Source: Micrasema longulum
Lineage: Eukaryota > Arthropoda > Insecta > Trichoptera > Brachycentridae
NCBI GenBank assembly: GCA_022494885.1
Contig: JAGVSM010004217.1
Span: forward strand, 1-64,000
DNA length: 64,000 nucleotides
Direction: 5' to 3'
The notes beneath the pieces are model-generated. The model was not told where the DNA came from and ran no database searches. It worked only from the letters and a program-made list of their open reading frames with translations. Every line of letters starts with the position of its first letter. The stretch's first letter is position 1. Both the position numbers and the translations under genes were made by a program. Shown piece after piece: positions 1 through 13,006 of the stretch.

Positions 1-184
1 AATATTTCCCTATTCCGAAATAATTTTAATACAATGAAACCCATCCACCATTGTTATTTTTTTTAGTTTACTTTTAATGCATGTTTTAGTACACGGTACT
101 GCGTGGAATATATACCCCTTGTAAAAAGAGGTTCCAGTGTATGTGAAATGGGAGACAGGTATAATTTATAAGATTAAGAAAGGG

Positions 185-330
185 TCACTTAGATAGTTTG
201 GTCACGTATAACGAATGGATGAGCAAAACATAGAAAAACAGAATTACATACATATATCGCAAGAATGAATGAAAACGAAATATAGGAACGATAAAGAAAG
301 ATGTGGAATGATAAGGTGAACCATTTTATT
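185..330 (+). mobile_element. RTE-like LINE C-terminal fragment
   Basis: One plus frame reads FGHV, a stop, then RMDEQNIEKQ, the block after the thumb domain of RTE-like LINEs. It is heavily decayed. Confidence 0.5.
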
Positions 331-454
331 GATTTGGATATTATAATTTTACATTAAACGATTTATATATTTTTATATCGCTTTTCAAATACATTGACAT
401 TTTTGTACCAATCTATATGTTCAACTAAATGCCGCCTATATAACGCCTGCATAA

Positions 455-612
455 CAACACCCATTCTCCTCTATAGATGCGAATCATGGTACATCACTGG
501 GGCTTAAAACAGCAAAATTTTGAGTTTTGAGAAAAGGTGTCTCAGAAGAATCTTGGCTGTGCGGTGGTTTGATTTTGTGAGGAATGAAGTAATGAAAGAA
601 CAGACGCAGTAA
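455..612 (+). mobile_element. RTE-like LINE thumb fragment
   Basis: The plus strand encodes YRCESWYITG, then FEKRCLRRILAVRWFDFVR. This is the CESW...RRxLRRIL...W.D.VRN block of RTE-type LINEs. It comes after the RMDEQ block at 185-330, so the two pieces are rearranged or belong to different copies. Confidence 0.6.
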
Positions 613-1603
613 ACTTTTGAAACTTAAAAAGCGTCCACTAAGTGGGGGTTAAGGGTCATAAGGACGAAACTACAAAAACACAGTTTTGAGATAAATGATA
701 AAACAGTTTTCAAAAAATAATGCTGTCTTTTAAGGGTAACAAATAATGAAAATAAAAAATACAGTTAATAGAGCATAAAATGTTTAAGAGACAAAAATAT
801 GAAACTACGCTTTCGTCTATAAGACCCTAACTTGCGCTTACATTAGTAAATTAACAAAATGATTTAAAAGGTGTTTTATTCTTCTGACTTTAAACAAAAC
901 GCTTCATTTGTAGTTTCACACAAATTTATCTAGGTAACTACTTATCGGATGATTTTCATCTTTTTGTCACTAACAGGATATTTTTTTTGGATATCAGATT
1001 AGTACTAAACACAAAACAGCATTTTTTGTAGTTTCGCCCTTATGACCCTAAGCCCCCGTAAGTATGTCATGAAGCACCCTTATGGCTAATAAGAGACGGC
1101 GATCTTCTAAAGTAAGCAAGTGGTGCTTTTTACAGTTACGATGTCTAAAAAATGTCCATTGAATAAAATATATAAACATTTAAAAAATAATAATAAATAT
1201 TTTATAAACTTTGTTGTGATAATTAAACATTTTGAATAATTTTTGAGTTTTTCTTTTCTTTCTGAGAGAGTTTTTTCCGTGCATTTAAGAAATGGTTGCA
1301 AAAACACAATTTTATTTATTTGTTGTTACATAATATTAAACTGAGCAAGTCAATACGGCACAGTACAAGTGACTGTTGTTACTTTTATGCAGTAAGTTGG
1401 TTTCAAAGGTACACTAGCCGTCATTTGCACGGATGCATTTTTATTAATCGATATGGACTACGTACTGCGCTGAAATCCCAACGTTTGCACTTTACTGGCT
1501 TCAACTGTGTAGTACTGTGTACCCACCTAATACTCTGTAGTTATGAACTTTCAATAACGCAAACGGGGATTACAAAACTTTTAGCCTGAGCATATAACTC
1601 TAA
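613..1603. other. AT-rich intronic sequence, no gene seen
   Basis: No coding frame, RNA gene or repeat copy could be supported here. Confidence 0.5.
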
Positions 1604-1745
1604 TAGTCAAAAAACCGCGTACGCACATCAAAGCCGACAAAACTACTCATTTAATGTTTTGGTCATAAGTTATTCTATAAACGTCGCTTAGTGCGCAACT
1701 GCCGATGTAAATTCAATAACGCCATGTTGTTTTGTTTTTAAGTCT
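1604..1745 (-). repeat. Right-end fragment of the 805-bp TIR element family
   Basis: The sequence from ccgcgtacgcacatcaa through ataaacgtcgct is the complement of 19540-19650 of the inner TIR element, with moderate divergence. The terminal TIR itself is mostly lost. Confidence 0.5.
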
Positions 1746-3299
1746 CAAAATACTGCTGGTATAAAAAGGATTAGAGTGAGATCATAATATTTCATGTGTA
1801 AGTAGCGAATTCAAAATAATATTATTTTAGAATTCGATTATTTTACCGTCCGTCAGAGCATTAAATAAAAAAAGGCGGACGTTTTGTTAGAATTGCCGAT
1901 ATTTTTACTTAGCTTTCTATAAATAAGACTTATTACAATATTTAACTGTTTTAATTTCAATTAATTGCCAAGCGATTATTCAATGTTTTTTTTACGTTTG
2001 TCTAATAAAAGTACTTGTTTTTTTTTAATACCAATTTTTGGACTCAGTGCAATGTACGCAAACTATTATATGCCCCTTATGCTATATTATCGTGCTATGC
2101 CTTTAAGTCCAAATGTCTTCGGTAAGATCATGTTATTTTTAAACCGGGTTGTGGAACCTGGCTTGCACATTAGCTAGGAGTTATTGGATGTACCATTGGG
2201 TACTTGAGCCCTCGGTTCGTATCGATTTATCTACTTCGAAACTTGAAGGTAGAGGGTCGGTAGTGTATCTTCGTGATCACTTGGGAGAATTTATCTTCAA
2301 CTGTACCGTCATGGTGAAGGTATGACGCTCATAACTTTCCACTTTAATAACAACCCTGGAGGCTGTTTGTGAACACCATATTACCATGCACTAACTAGGG
2401 AGGTGACTTGTAATAATGTGGTACTTAAGTAGTGTTGTGAAAAGGTTGTAGTTGTGTCGCGTGAGTTTGGTAAGGGGATGTTATGATCTGCGTTAGGATT
2501 TTTCCATTATTGTCTTCATAACTTTATGTACTTGTGTGTTTTGAAATGCCAACTGTTTTTCTTTTGCTTTTTGAGTGCGTACTGTATTGGACGAATTCTT
2601 TGAATGTTTCCTATACGCATACAGGTTTTGTGTCGTTTATTTTGTTTGTATTACTACGTTCTTCTTTCATTCGAATCAGGATCTGGAAAGTTTGACCGAG
2701 GGTCCAACTTGGGAAAAACACGATATTCCTTTATTGTTATACGTATTTGATTTATAAAAAATGACTCAACTGCAGTAAAGTGAACAATGAAAGTTTTTAA
2801 GTTTCTTAGTTTTGTTATTTTCGTGGTTTTTTACACATTCTAGTCTCTAAACTTTTGTAGCCAAGCATATCCTAGAGAAACTCGATCGGGTCGAGCTAAG
2901 GATAATACCCGAACGTTCTAATGTAAGGATATCTCAGAATCTCTTTTTGGATTTTCTCTTCCGTAAGAGAGTACTTCAGTTCACGTGGTCCCCAAATCAT
3001 CGAGCCACTTGAGTCTACTTCGCACCGAAAAGTTGTAAAGAGCTCTCAGTGCGCCGGTATTTAAAAAAAATCCTAGCAGTACACAGAACGATCCTATCAA
3101 CTTCAATACTTTACCATTTTGCCTACATGTGAACATGAAATGTCAGGGTGCTCACAAATAGTATGCCCAAACCCTTAACATTTGATGTTTGCATCAGATT
3201 CTGGTCATACATTTTGTAGCGAAATGAAAGAATGTGAAAAATATATGAGCTTGAAGAAGTTCGAGTTATAGATAAAGATAAATTGTGTGTTTTAAAAAT
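1746..3299. other. Intronic sequence with one short repeat, otherwise unassigned
   Basis: Apart from the repeat at 2215-2365 nothing is recognisable. The part at 2870-3060 has higher GC and may be an old element. Confidence 0.4.
2215..2365 (+). repeat. Dispersed repeat, first copy
   Basis: gaatttatcttcaactgtac, cgtcatggtgaaggtatgac and tttccactttaataac match the complement of 25570-25745. The type is unknown. Confidence 0.5.
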
Positions 3300-3815
3300 T
3301 TTAACTGTTAAAAGACTGCAGTAAATAATTCCTTTGCGCGCGGTGATGTAACATCGTGTTACCAGAACCAAAAGATGGAATATTCTAAAGTTCAGGTATT
3401 TGAAAAAAAACACGAAGACATACTGTTTAATAATTTCTTTTCCATAGTTTATTAAAAGGGGCGTTAAATTTAGGTTTATCATAGTAAAATAAAAACATAA
3501 ATACGCCGCTCATTTTACATGCGTGCGTCCCCCATTGTTGTCAATAACCGACTGAATCTGTTTCACACAAACACTGGCCACAGAGCAGCGTCTCTGTTTT
3601 CCCTGTTATCAGTTATTGGCGGACACTCATTCTTTGCGTAGTAATGATAAATATTTTTTGTATAAAAATCCAGCAAAGTTATACAAATTTTCTTTCACAA
3701 ATCCGGTGTGAAAAGATCACAAAAATACAGTATCATCCTTTAAAAAAATAAGAGAGATATATAAAGTCTTGCAACCTTTGTAGACTAGTGTGATATTACA
3801 GCCACACAAGAGTTA
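3300..3815 (-). repeat. Dispersed repeat, likely 3' region of the RTE-like LINE
   Basis: The part from about 3505 to 3815 (tacatgcgtgcgtcccccat, aatccggtgtgaaaa, gactagtgtgatattacagc) recurs at 15965-16345. The part at 3300-3370 resembles 44310-44365. It lies directly beyond the coding end of the LINE at 3790-4745. Confidence 0.5.
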
Positions 3816-4745
3816 ATGAAGAGGCAACAAACCGTCACGCAGTTTCCCCGTAAGGGTAGGCAGAGAGCCTAGAACGTCACACATTCTCTACATTCAAACA
3901 TCTTCTCGTGTGCATACGTGTGCATATTATTCCAACTTTGAACATGTCCATCTTCAAGTATTTGTTGAATTGGTCATGCCATGTTTTTATCGGTCTTGCT
4001 CTATTTCCGCACCCATCTACATTCGCTTTGTAAATATTTCTAGTTGTTCTTTCATTGTCCATTCGCTCGGCATTTTCAAACAAACGCAGAGCTCCTTTAT
4101 TGATTTTGTCCATAATGTTTATCTCTGCCTCACATAATTTACGGATCTCAACATTTGAGCATCTATCGCACACAGTTTTACCACAAATTTGCCTAAGAGA
4201 TTGCAGTTTTATAGCATTCATCCTACTTTCATCCCTGTTTTTCCAAGTCCACACTTCACTTCCATACATCAGGGTCGGGACCAGGACTCTATTGTGAGCT
4301 GCTAATTTTGCGACATTTTGCGACCTCTTGCTACAAACATTTATTTGCCAAGGTTGATTTAAGTGCATCGTTCACTCTGTTTCCGGCACTTACCTTCCTT
4401 TTAATATCTTTCTCTGTAATTACATCCCTAGTAAACTAACTTCCTAGATACTCAAATTCCTCTTCTTATTTTAGTATAAAGGATAATTCCATTCACAGTT
4501 AATTCACATTTAGTCATACTTTCATTTCTTTCAAAAACCACCACATTCGATTTATCTACATTCATCAGCGAATTGCTTCCCTTGCATACATCGTAGACTT
4601 TTGTCACCAAAAATTGCAGCTTTTCCTTGTTGTTAGCAAGAAGCACGGCATCATCAGTAAACAAAAGACAAGCGACATTTAAATCACCCATTATCGTTCC
4701 AATTCTAAAGCTTTTCAGTTCTATCATGCAGTCATCGATATACAC
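3790..4745 (-). mobile_element. RTE-like LINE, reverse transcriptase and C-terminus, decayed
   Basis: The minus-strand reading has LLFTDDAVLLANNKEKL (palm catalytic box with FTDD) and a YxDVCKGSNSLMNVDKS segment at 4452-4745. Then comes VLVPTLMYGSEVWTWKN, the ERMDNERTTRNIYKANVDG block and a final RRCLNVENV at 3877-4368. The order and wording match a LINE type that is very common in insects. A frameshift near 4400 separates the two parts. Confidence 0.75.
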
Positions 4746-5924
4746 GTTACCTCTAATCTAATAAGCGTTGATTTTTTTCACGAAAGCATGTTATTTTACA
4801 TAAGTGTTAATTAAGTAAAAAAAGATAAATAACACAACCATTGTGTCGTACGGCCAAAATAGCGGTATAAAACAATACGATAGGAAAGAGGTTGGCTATA
4901 GAAATGGTTTAGAGTTACAATAACGGACGCTAGATGGCATTCGATAGCACATATTCCTCTGCCAATATCGTTCGCGATAGAAATATTAAAACTTTTCTAG
5001 AAAATGGGCGTTCGGCTCAATATCGGGTAAAAATTACTTCATGTAGCGAAGGGGATACTGTTATTAGGTGTTTGATATCTCTTTACATTTTAAAAGTGAA
5101 CCCACATAAATTGAGAAAATATGTTGCATATTAACACATTTCATTTATCGGGAAATTATAATTTATTAAAAATACAGTTCGGTGTGAGAAGTTTCGTGAA
5201 ATTATTAAAGGGGTGAAACACAGTCCATATCTGCAAACGTTTGGACAACTTGAAAATATTCTTGCTGAGTTGTGAAATACATGTATATCGCACAACAGCG
5301 ATAATAATGGCATACGCTCAAAATTGTCCGTGGCCTTAAAAAATATAAAAAACCCACGTTAAACTACAACTGTACAAAAATTTCACAGTGGCACATTATG
5401 CCATTGTTATTTCTGAAATCATTTAAAAGAAGATGATACGAGTGAGCGAAGTTTAAGATGTGCCTTTCTTTTTGCGAATAAATGTTAGATTTGTAATAGC
5501 GTGGGTGTGTGTGTAATTGTTCTCTTGTAAAACGAGTATTCTGAGCTGTTTCACTATTATTCCCGGGATGCTGTTTATATTTTCCAAACGTAAAATACGA
5601 TTCGCAAATTCAAAGAGCACGAGTATGCTTAGCATAGACAGTCTGTAAGCCGAAGCTATCCCCATTAATTAAAAGTTTTCTTGCACAAAACCAAGTTATA
5701 AAGTTTCAGAATTAGAACGCTGTAAATTATAAGTAATAATATCCAATGCGGAATACACATTGCTATTATTATTCTACCACAACTGCTTACAGGAGATAAA
5801 ATAAATGTAAACAAACTTCCTCATAGTTTTCAACGAAACGAGCTTTTGGTCCTTACACTAACTATGAACAATAAGCAATTATAGTCTTTTGTATTAAGAA
5901 TATAATTTGATGAAATTTAAAGGT
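4746..5924. other. Unassigned intronic sequence
   Basis: Short ORFs such as 4934-5134 show no family resemblance. Nothing supported. Confidence 0.4.
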
Positions 5925-6390
5925 AAGAAAATGATATTTTTTTATTACAATAATTGCACTTATTGAATATTTTGGACCAATATTAAATTCATTTGCAATT
6001 TTAATATTATTTTTCCGGATTTTACCATTGGTCCATCTAGCCGAATTTTGTATTTTCAATGGTAACAGAATGTGTTTTTATAATATTATTTGGACTTGGT
6101 GAATATTTTGGAGCAATGTCAAATAAATTTACAATTTCAATATTATTTTTCCGGATTTTATCATTGGTCTTTCGAGACAGATTTTGAATTTTCAATGGTA
6201 ACTGAGTCTGTTTTTATTATATTTTTTGCACTTGGTGAATATTTCGGACTAACATTAAATACATTTGTAATTTCCACATTACTTTTCCGGATATTTTAAT
6301 TGGTCCTTTGAGTCGAATTTTGTATTTTCAATGGTCAGCGAAACTGTTTTTATTGTAATATTTTCACTTGGTGAATATTTTACCTGTATT
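5925..6390. repeat. 136-bp minisatellite, about 3.3 units
   Basis: The word ttttccgg recurs at 6011, 6147 and 6283, exactly 136 bp apart. The block cttggtgaatattttgg recurs near 5957, 6093 and 6229, with a degenerate fourth near 6365. Units differ by about 10-15 percent. The whole array is AT-rich and noncoding. Confidence 0.8.
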
Positions 6391-6618
6391 TTTAAGATAT
6401 ATTTTTTAAAGTGTATTTTTGTAACGAAAATTCTATAAAAATCGATGTATGGAAAAATAAACAAATAAAAAAAAAATTGTAAAATATATTTACAATAGGA
6501 AAAAAGTAGTTATTTTTTAGTTTTTAAAATAATATCGAGTAAAATTTTTTTTTTTTTCTCGACCAAAAAATCGAAAGTATGGTCTTAGTTAAGTAATGTC
6601 TCACTAAACCTATGCGTC

Positions 6619-6805
6619 CGCCTCATACTATAGCGGTAAACACGTTTGCCTACCATGCATGAGGTCTTGAATTGTACCAGTTTCCGACAAAATCGACATA
6701 AAAAATTGACTTAAATTGTGTTTTTGCACTGAGATACTTTATAGTCTCTGAACTGCCGCAGTGCTTTATGTACTATTCGGTGCAGATAATGGGATGATGA
6801 TGACC
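6619..6805 (+). mobile_element. tRNA-derived SINE (family 1), decayed
   Basis: CGCCTCATACTATAGCGGTA and cgtttgcctaccatgcatga match the family 1 head, and the end matches cgcagtgctttatgtac and gatgatgatg. Box B is mutated. Confidence 0.65.
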
Positions 6806-8280
6806 CATGAAACAAATTTGACATTAGTTTTCTATAGTATAATATACAAGTTTAATGTGATCTTTGTGTGAAATTCCTAAAAACAAAAAAGGTAGGTAAA
6901 TGGTTTGAATGAGAAATAGATCATAAATTAAGATTAAAGGAGATTTATTTAAGGGGGGTGGGGTGAAATATTATAGGGGCTGTCAAACGGTGTTTGAGCT
7001 TACTTCGCTTTGCTTTGTGTACTGTGGACATACATACATACATACATACGTATTTCTAGATACATCCATACACATGCAAACATAATATGTACCAGTAGAT
7101 AGGATTAATGTTTACTCGTATATATATAAGTACTATGTATCTGCATTTTGGGGATTAAGAGTAAGTAATTCAACTTATATAACGCAAGTTTGACGTCAAA
7201 AACTTGACGAAAATGGAAACCATAAAAAATATGGTTATTTTGGAGTAATTTCTGATCCAAACGCATTTCTCGTGACTTACTAAAACTCAAAACACAAATT
7301 TTCTGAGTTTAAAAAAAACTAATATTGAAATAAGGGAAACAACGCAGCAGCCTCCTATAACAAGCGTTTTAAAGATGCGATGGTGGAACTGGCTTGGCAG
7401 CGAATGTCTTAGGAGAGTATTAACCCAGGTTGCCTCTTCTTCACTCCTGCGGGCTCCAGCCATCCTGGAAAGCCGTCAATAAATATGTTTCGGCTATAAA
7501 GCTTAAGTATAGACCGGGAGCTGATGGACGCACGATTGACGTGTAAGGAGGCGAGAGTGCTGGCTATCGAAAAGATCTCCTGGTGCTCAATCACAGATGT
7601 ACATAACGTCAATCAAAAGTCCTTAATCAACACTCATTAGAAATTTCTATCGCGTCGGTAATGGGGAAATATAACTTTTTTAAAACAATTTTAGGAGTAA
7701 AAAAATTTTTTGTAATTATTAGTAGCATAAGAACATTTAAAAAAAATTGTATGAGCGTTTAATCACTTAAGGATTTCTCCTGCTTTTAACTTTTTTATTA
7801 TTCAATTAACAAATATAAGTAGGTACAAAAAATAACTCATTAATACAATTTTTACATTAATTAAATACATGTATTTATTTACATTAACGTTTCCCATTAC
7901 GTAAAGTAATAGAATGGTTTTGGTAGGTAGGAAGAAATTGCTTTAAGGCAATATGCCCGCCCTTATATGTATATATTATATTGTATATATGTGAAAATGA
8001 GACACTGATCAAGCAAATAATAATTGAACAAAAAGCTTTAATAAAAATTATCTTAAGAGTCTCAATCAAAACTAGCTCCCTCGGTATATTTGAAAATCTT
8101 AATGTAAAATCTATAAAAAAACTTTATGTAAAAGCTTTGTTACTATACGCACGTAAACATTATTCTCTACCTTCCGTTACAAATACAAGAGTTTCTAGAT
8201 ACTCCATCCTGATGCTTCAAAAAAATAAATACAACCTTCGATCAAAGACGATTGGCCTACTACTTGGTTAAAATGTAGAA
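6806..8280. other. Unassigned intronic sequence with a CATA microsatellite
   Basis: A (CATA)n run of about five units lies at 7028-7049. The part at 7340-7620 has higher GC and looks like a decayed element of unknown type. No gene. Confidence 0.4.
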
Positions 8281-9640
8281 TCTTTTTTTATTTTTTTTTT
8301 TATTTATTTACAATTTTAAAAGACCCGTTAGGGTTACATTAGAAATTTTATATTGTCTAGTCATTTTATGTCTCGTCTAGTCTAGTTAGTTCAGTCATCA
8401 TGTGCTTTTTCAGATTGATTTTACATTTGTCTCCAGTAAAAGTTTTTAAGTAGTAAGGTAAGTCGTTGTAGTGTTTAAGTCCATTATGTAGTATTTTTGA
8501 CTGTCCTGTGTTTGTTTTGCTTTTTCAATATGATAGTGTTGTTGTTGTCTAGTGTTATATTTGTGTATGTCAGCATTTTTGGCTAATATTATGTCGTCGT
8601 CTTGTATGTTTCCCAGTGTTATTTTGTGCACAATTTTTAAGGTCTCAATTTAAGTCAAGTAGTTTATGTCAAACTGGTGTGTTTTTTTATACAGTTCAGT
8701 CGTAGAGGTCAGGTAGGGTAGGTTGTATGTTAGTTTAAGAATTTTATATTGTTGTCTTTGTATTCTTGTTATGTCTGTCTTGTTACCAGTTCCCCAGAAG
8801 GCGATCATGTAACTCAATTTACTTTTGACATAGGCTTCGTACATCATAATTTTTTCCTTTCTTGGTATAAAATCTTTAATTTTGTAGAAGAGGCTATGTA
8901 GTGATGCCATTATTTTAGTGAGTCCGTCTATGTGTTTTGTCCATTTTAATTGTCTGTCTATTGTGAGTCCTAGGTAAGTCACATGTTCTAGTTCTTTAAG
9001 AGTTTCGTTGTTTATTTTTATGTTCATGTTATGGTTCTTCTTTTGTGTTTCGAAATGTATTATATTGCATTTCTTGGTATTTAGTGTTAAAAAGTTTTTG
9101 ATTGTCTATTTTTTTAGTTTTTGCACGTCATTGTTGATGGTTTTAGTGGTTTCAATGTCATTTTTGTTTTCATATAAAATTCCTAAGTCGTTCGCATAGA
9201 TTGTTTTTTTTTTCCATTATGTCACTGTGTATTATGTCGTTAATGTATATTGTGTAAAACAATGGTTCTTATATTGATCCCTGAAGTACTCCGAATTGCA
9301 TTGTTGTTATTTCACTTTTGTGTTCTTCAATTTTCGTAAACTGGTTTCTTCCTTGTAGATAGTTTCTAAATATTTTGAGAGCTTGTCCCTTAACTCCTGT
9401 ATGTTGTAGTTGTAGTTTATCTAAAAGGGTCTCTATGTCGACTGTGTCAAATGCCTTCTCGAAGTCAAATATGAGTGCAGTCACTGTATTTCCTTTATTA
9501 ATTTTGGTTTGTATAAAGTTGCAAACTGATGTCATTGCTGTGGAAGTATCCTTTCTTTTTTGAAATCCATGTTGGTCTTTTGCAATAAAATAAAGGTTTT
9601 CGAGGTGTTGGTATAATCTACTTTCATTATCCACAAGGAA
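8281..9640 (-). mobile_element. Non-LTR retrotransposon (family B), decayed
   Basis: The minus strand shows QHGFQKRKDTSTAMTSV, FDFEKAFDTVD and GVLQGSI, then (after frameshifts) IYANDLGILYE, then the thumb TYLGLTIDRQLKWTKHIDG and a C-terminal region with HKYNTR. The catalytic YADD is changed to YAND (about 9186-9197). The 3' end on the left is ttacaattttaaaagacccg next to an A-rich tail (T-rich on plus). It is truncated at 5'. A second copy is at 24683-25375 and a diverged relative at 45330-45850. Confidence 0.8.
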
Positions 9641-10714
9641 ATAAGTAGGTTCTCACAATATAAAAATGCTATTAAAAAATAGATAGTGGAGGTGGGTTGC
9701 ACACGGATCGATGAGTGGATCAAGCCAAATAGGTAAAATGTGTGTACTGTTTATGAAATTTGTTCTATTGGTCTCTATATAAATAAGTTGTGTTTTTTAT
9801 GATTATTTTAGATTTTCATCGTTTATTATGTTAATGATAATTAGGTTAATCAGATTAATTAGGTTTTTTTTGTTTTTATAATTATGTTAACTTTGTTAAA
9901 TAGCTAATCTTAGGCATGTTTCACATTTGGTAAAATGTTTCCCTCGGCACGAAACACCCCGGTGAGGGAACATTATTCTTTATTAAAAAAATACAAACAA
10001 TGTAAAAGTATAAATAAATATGTATATAAAGTGTTAAATAAATAAATTAATGGTCAAAACGTAAAACTACTCGTTTAAGTTTTAGTTTATCATCGTCTTT
10101 TTTTTGATGCGCGTATGCGGTTTCTGGACTTCTCTTGATTCTATGATAAATACTAAGAAATAAGTCGAGTGCGCGTAGCAAAATCTATTTTACAATATAA
10201 ATTCAAGTGGAAAAGATGGAATAGCAAATACAAGTTATATTACAGTGGTGTAAAATAGAGTACGGCATTGTGACGAATTCTTATTGGGCGTACAATGGCA
10301 CGTACAAAGCGCCTTATTGCAAAACCTACATATTGGGAACGTACATTGAGAAATTCTTTCTCTAGTGTTTCCGTAAATAAGGAATTTCTACAAACATATA
10401 TGAAAGCGTTGGAAACAGGGACGTTAAGTAACTAAAGTGGAACGAAGCAATAAAGTGGCTTTTTCAGTTAATCAAATATCTAAAATAAACATAAAACAAC
10501 TTTGTTTTTACCCACTTTTTAATTTTTAAAAAATATTAATAAATCATACAACACAAAGTATTTTACTGGTATATTACATTGAATTAGATTCCCAGGAGTT
10601 ACAACAACTCAATTCGGGACATAAATAATACTAACATAAAAAAACACATATTGAGAACAACAAAGAAACAAAGCAAGTTTAGTACCTTATATGTACCTAA
10701 CTAAATATTTATTT
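9641..10714. other. Unassigned intronic sequence
   Basis: Only the TIR-element end at 10041-10146 is recognised. The sequence at 10200-10420 is of unknown origin. Confidence 0.4.
10041..10146 (+). repeat. Right-end fragment of the 805-bp TIR element family
   Basis: The text from ggtcaaaacgtaaaactact to gtatgcggtttctggact and gattctatg matches the right end of the inner element at 18862-19666, including most of its TIR. The left end was not found nearby. Confidence 0.55.
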
Positions 10715-11480
10715 ATTTTTTTATATACGGCATTTCTGCCATTTACATATATGTGGTTAAAAGAGTGCTTAAAAATAAAAATATAAAAAAATTGAGTATG
10801 ATATATTAATGTACTCGTACTATAGATATTATAAATAACTTGAAATACATACATATTTTAAAGAAATTTCACAATAACAATATACTATAACAATATACAA
10901 TAATAAATTAAATTATAACTATTCTAACCCAATCTCTTGAAGTTGATTTGCTCTTTTTGATAAAAATATGTTGGTCACTTTTTTTTTATAAGCTAGGCAG
11001 AGATAAACTCAATATTTCAAAATATGATGCATATTCATTCCCGGTATTTTGTAATCTAAAAATAGGTGAGTTATATTGAGCTACCGTTCGAGAATTTCGA
11101 CAATAACATATTGTAGATGTTCTGCAAAACCTAGGTGGAACATAGAATGAAATCAATTTCAATAGATCAGGGGATCAATCATTGGTTTTATTATTTTATA
11201 TAAAGTCGTAAAATCGGTTGATGTTCTTCGTTCTTGCAATTTATATATATATTTATAGCACAATATATACGCCAAAAACCCTTTCTTATACAAGCAGAAT
11301 AAATATATTAAAAAAACCCTTTTTAAATTGAAGAAAATGGTGAATTTACTAAGGGAAATAAGGTCGTTAACATCACATGCCACGCAGACGATGCAGCCAT
11401 AGTGATGATGATAACATATCCATCTCAGTTTGTAAAAATCTGAATGCCTAAGAAACGTCGTATGGTACGATGAACACATG
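10715..11480 (-). mobile_element. Jockey/CR1-like LINE 3' end, decayed
   Basis: The minus strand has YGCIVCVACDVNDLISL (thumb, for YGCIVW-type), then LQERRTSTDFTTLYKIIK, a block typical of the C-terminus of Jockey/CR1-like LINEs. The 3' tail on the left has atacggcatttctgccat and TTTATTTATTT on plus. Confidence 0.6.
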
Positions 11481-11869
11481 ATAATTGGATTTACAAAACA
11501 TGAATCTTATACGAGAACATAATGCATCTTATACATTGAAACATATGGAACTAATAAATCAGGTCTTTTTGTCCTGTTATTTTTGTAAAATCTCATACGA
11601 TCTTTAAAACTAGACAAAACTAGACTTGTGAAACATACAGATAAAAAAATATATTCCGTAAAAGATTATGAGGTACTTTTTAATTTTAAAGTAATTAAAA
11701 AAAGAAATAAAAAATATAAAAAAAACAAATAAATATTCCTTATTATAAAAGGGCAACAAAATATATCATAGAAAAAAAGAGTTCATATCTTTAGTTTGAA
11801 TCCAGGATAGTGCGAGTTTTTTAAAAGAAGGAAACATATTGTTAGATACTTCCAATCTAATGCAATTCC

Positions 11870-12015
11870 GTATTTTGCGGACGATAATCGAACCATAAGA
11901 CGCACCCCAAAATTTATCTATCAGTTTTTAGAAAAAAATATTTTTTTAACGATGAGACTTACTTCAATTTTTGGTTGAATTTTCAGAGTAAAAAAGTGCG
12001 TCTTATGGTTTGATA
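11870..12015. mobile_element. Small MITE with ATAAGACGCAC ends
   Basis: CCATAAGACGCAC at 11893-11905 and GTGCGTCTTATGG at 11996-12008 are perfect 13-bp inverted repeats. The outer left part (cgtattttgcggac) fits the extended terminus of a MITE type seen in many genomes (TAAGACGCACC next to CGTATTTTTCGGAC). The right outer part is decayed. Confidence 0.6.
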
Positions 12016-12234
12016 AAAACAGTACACAGAATATAAAGAATGACATTGGACAAATGACAAGTGTTTATTTTAATATATTTATTGTACAAAATAAGGAGGA
12101 CACTTGGAATAATAATTTATTTTAAAAAATTGGGAAAGGATCATGAAACATTTCTACATATTTGGCTATTTTGGCTTTACATGTATGTGTATAAAGTAAA
12201 TAAATTTACAAAATTTATAAAACAAGATTTTGAG

Positions 12235-12430
12235 TTCGTCCAAATGTTTGTAGACTGGCTGGATCTCCTCTCTAGGGAGTTATTTAGATTTAATTTTATT
12301 GCAACACAGAGGAAAAATATTATTGAGTAAAGAACATGGAAGTCTAGGTATTTACAGAGCTTATGAACTGTTATTGGCTGAAAAATTTCAACAGGGAGGG
12401 AGAATACCTTAGAGAGCATTTCTAAAGATA
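12235..12430 (+). repeat. Dispersed repeat family A, F orientation
   Basis: It has gagttcgtccaaatg, agactggctggatc, gggagttatttaga, then ggaagtctaggtatttacag and ttattggctg, the diverged family A order. Family A consensus in this orientation: gactggattcaactccc, ttacaacagagatgaagaac, gaagtctaggcatttacagg, gtcattggctggtttaagtg, gccactttacacactgtgta. I do not recognise it. Confidence 0.55.
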
Positions 12431-13006
12431 GCTTTAATTTCCAGAATATTCAGAAAGTTCTTGACCCCAAGAGTAATAACTTCATTATAAAGTGGTATGA
12501 AATAGTGGAAACTTTAAGTGAATTAATAGTTGGGATTCGTTAGAAAGTTTCTGGAACTACCTACTCGGGATCGGTTGAAATTAACATAAATGTGTTTATT
12601 GACAGTAAAGCCATGAAAATTGAAATCATACCAAATTTTGTAGTTGCGCTATGCAATCGTAAGTAAAACAAATATTCAGAAAATTATATTTGACTTTAAT
12701 ATGAAATATGCTTAAATTAACTGGGGTTCGAACCGTCAGTAGGGTCAAAGTGAGTCACATCTTGCTAGATGGTGTGATTCTATTAAATTCTGCGAATGCA
12801 CAGTTGCATTCCATCGGCAACACTACACTACTGACTAGTCCAACTCGTTAGCGTCCACGTCACAAACCCCGAGCAATGGGATCACACTCATAATGGTATG
12901 ATCACAGCAGATAACGAGAGGATGAAAGGCGAGTTTCTGGCGCCTTCAAACCAGAACCAACCAGCTAAGGGAAGATAACCACGACGGAAAAATCCACCAG
13001 AGAAGG

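Noticed and set aside
3123..3482. 119-codon minus-strand ORF
   Set aside because: Low-complexity composition and overlap with a dispersed repeat; no protein motifs.
7409..7612. Minus-strand ORF with possible LINE words
   Set aside because: I could not match it to a definite LINE domain; left as unassigned.
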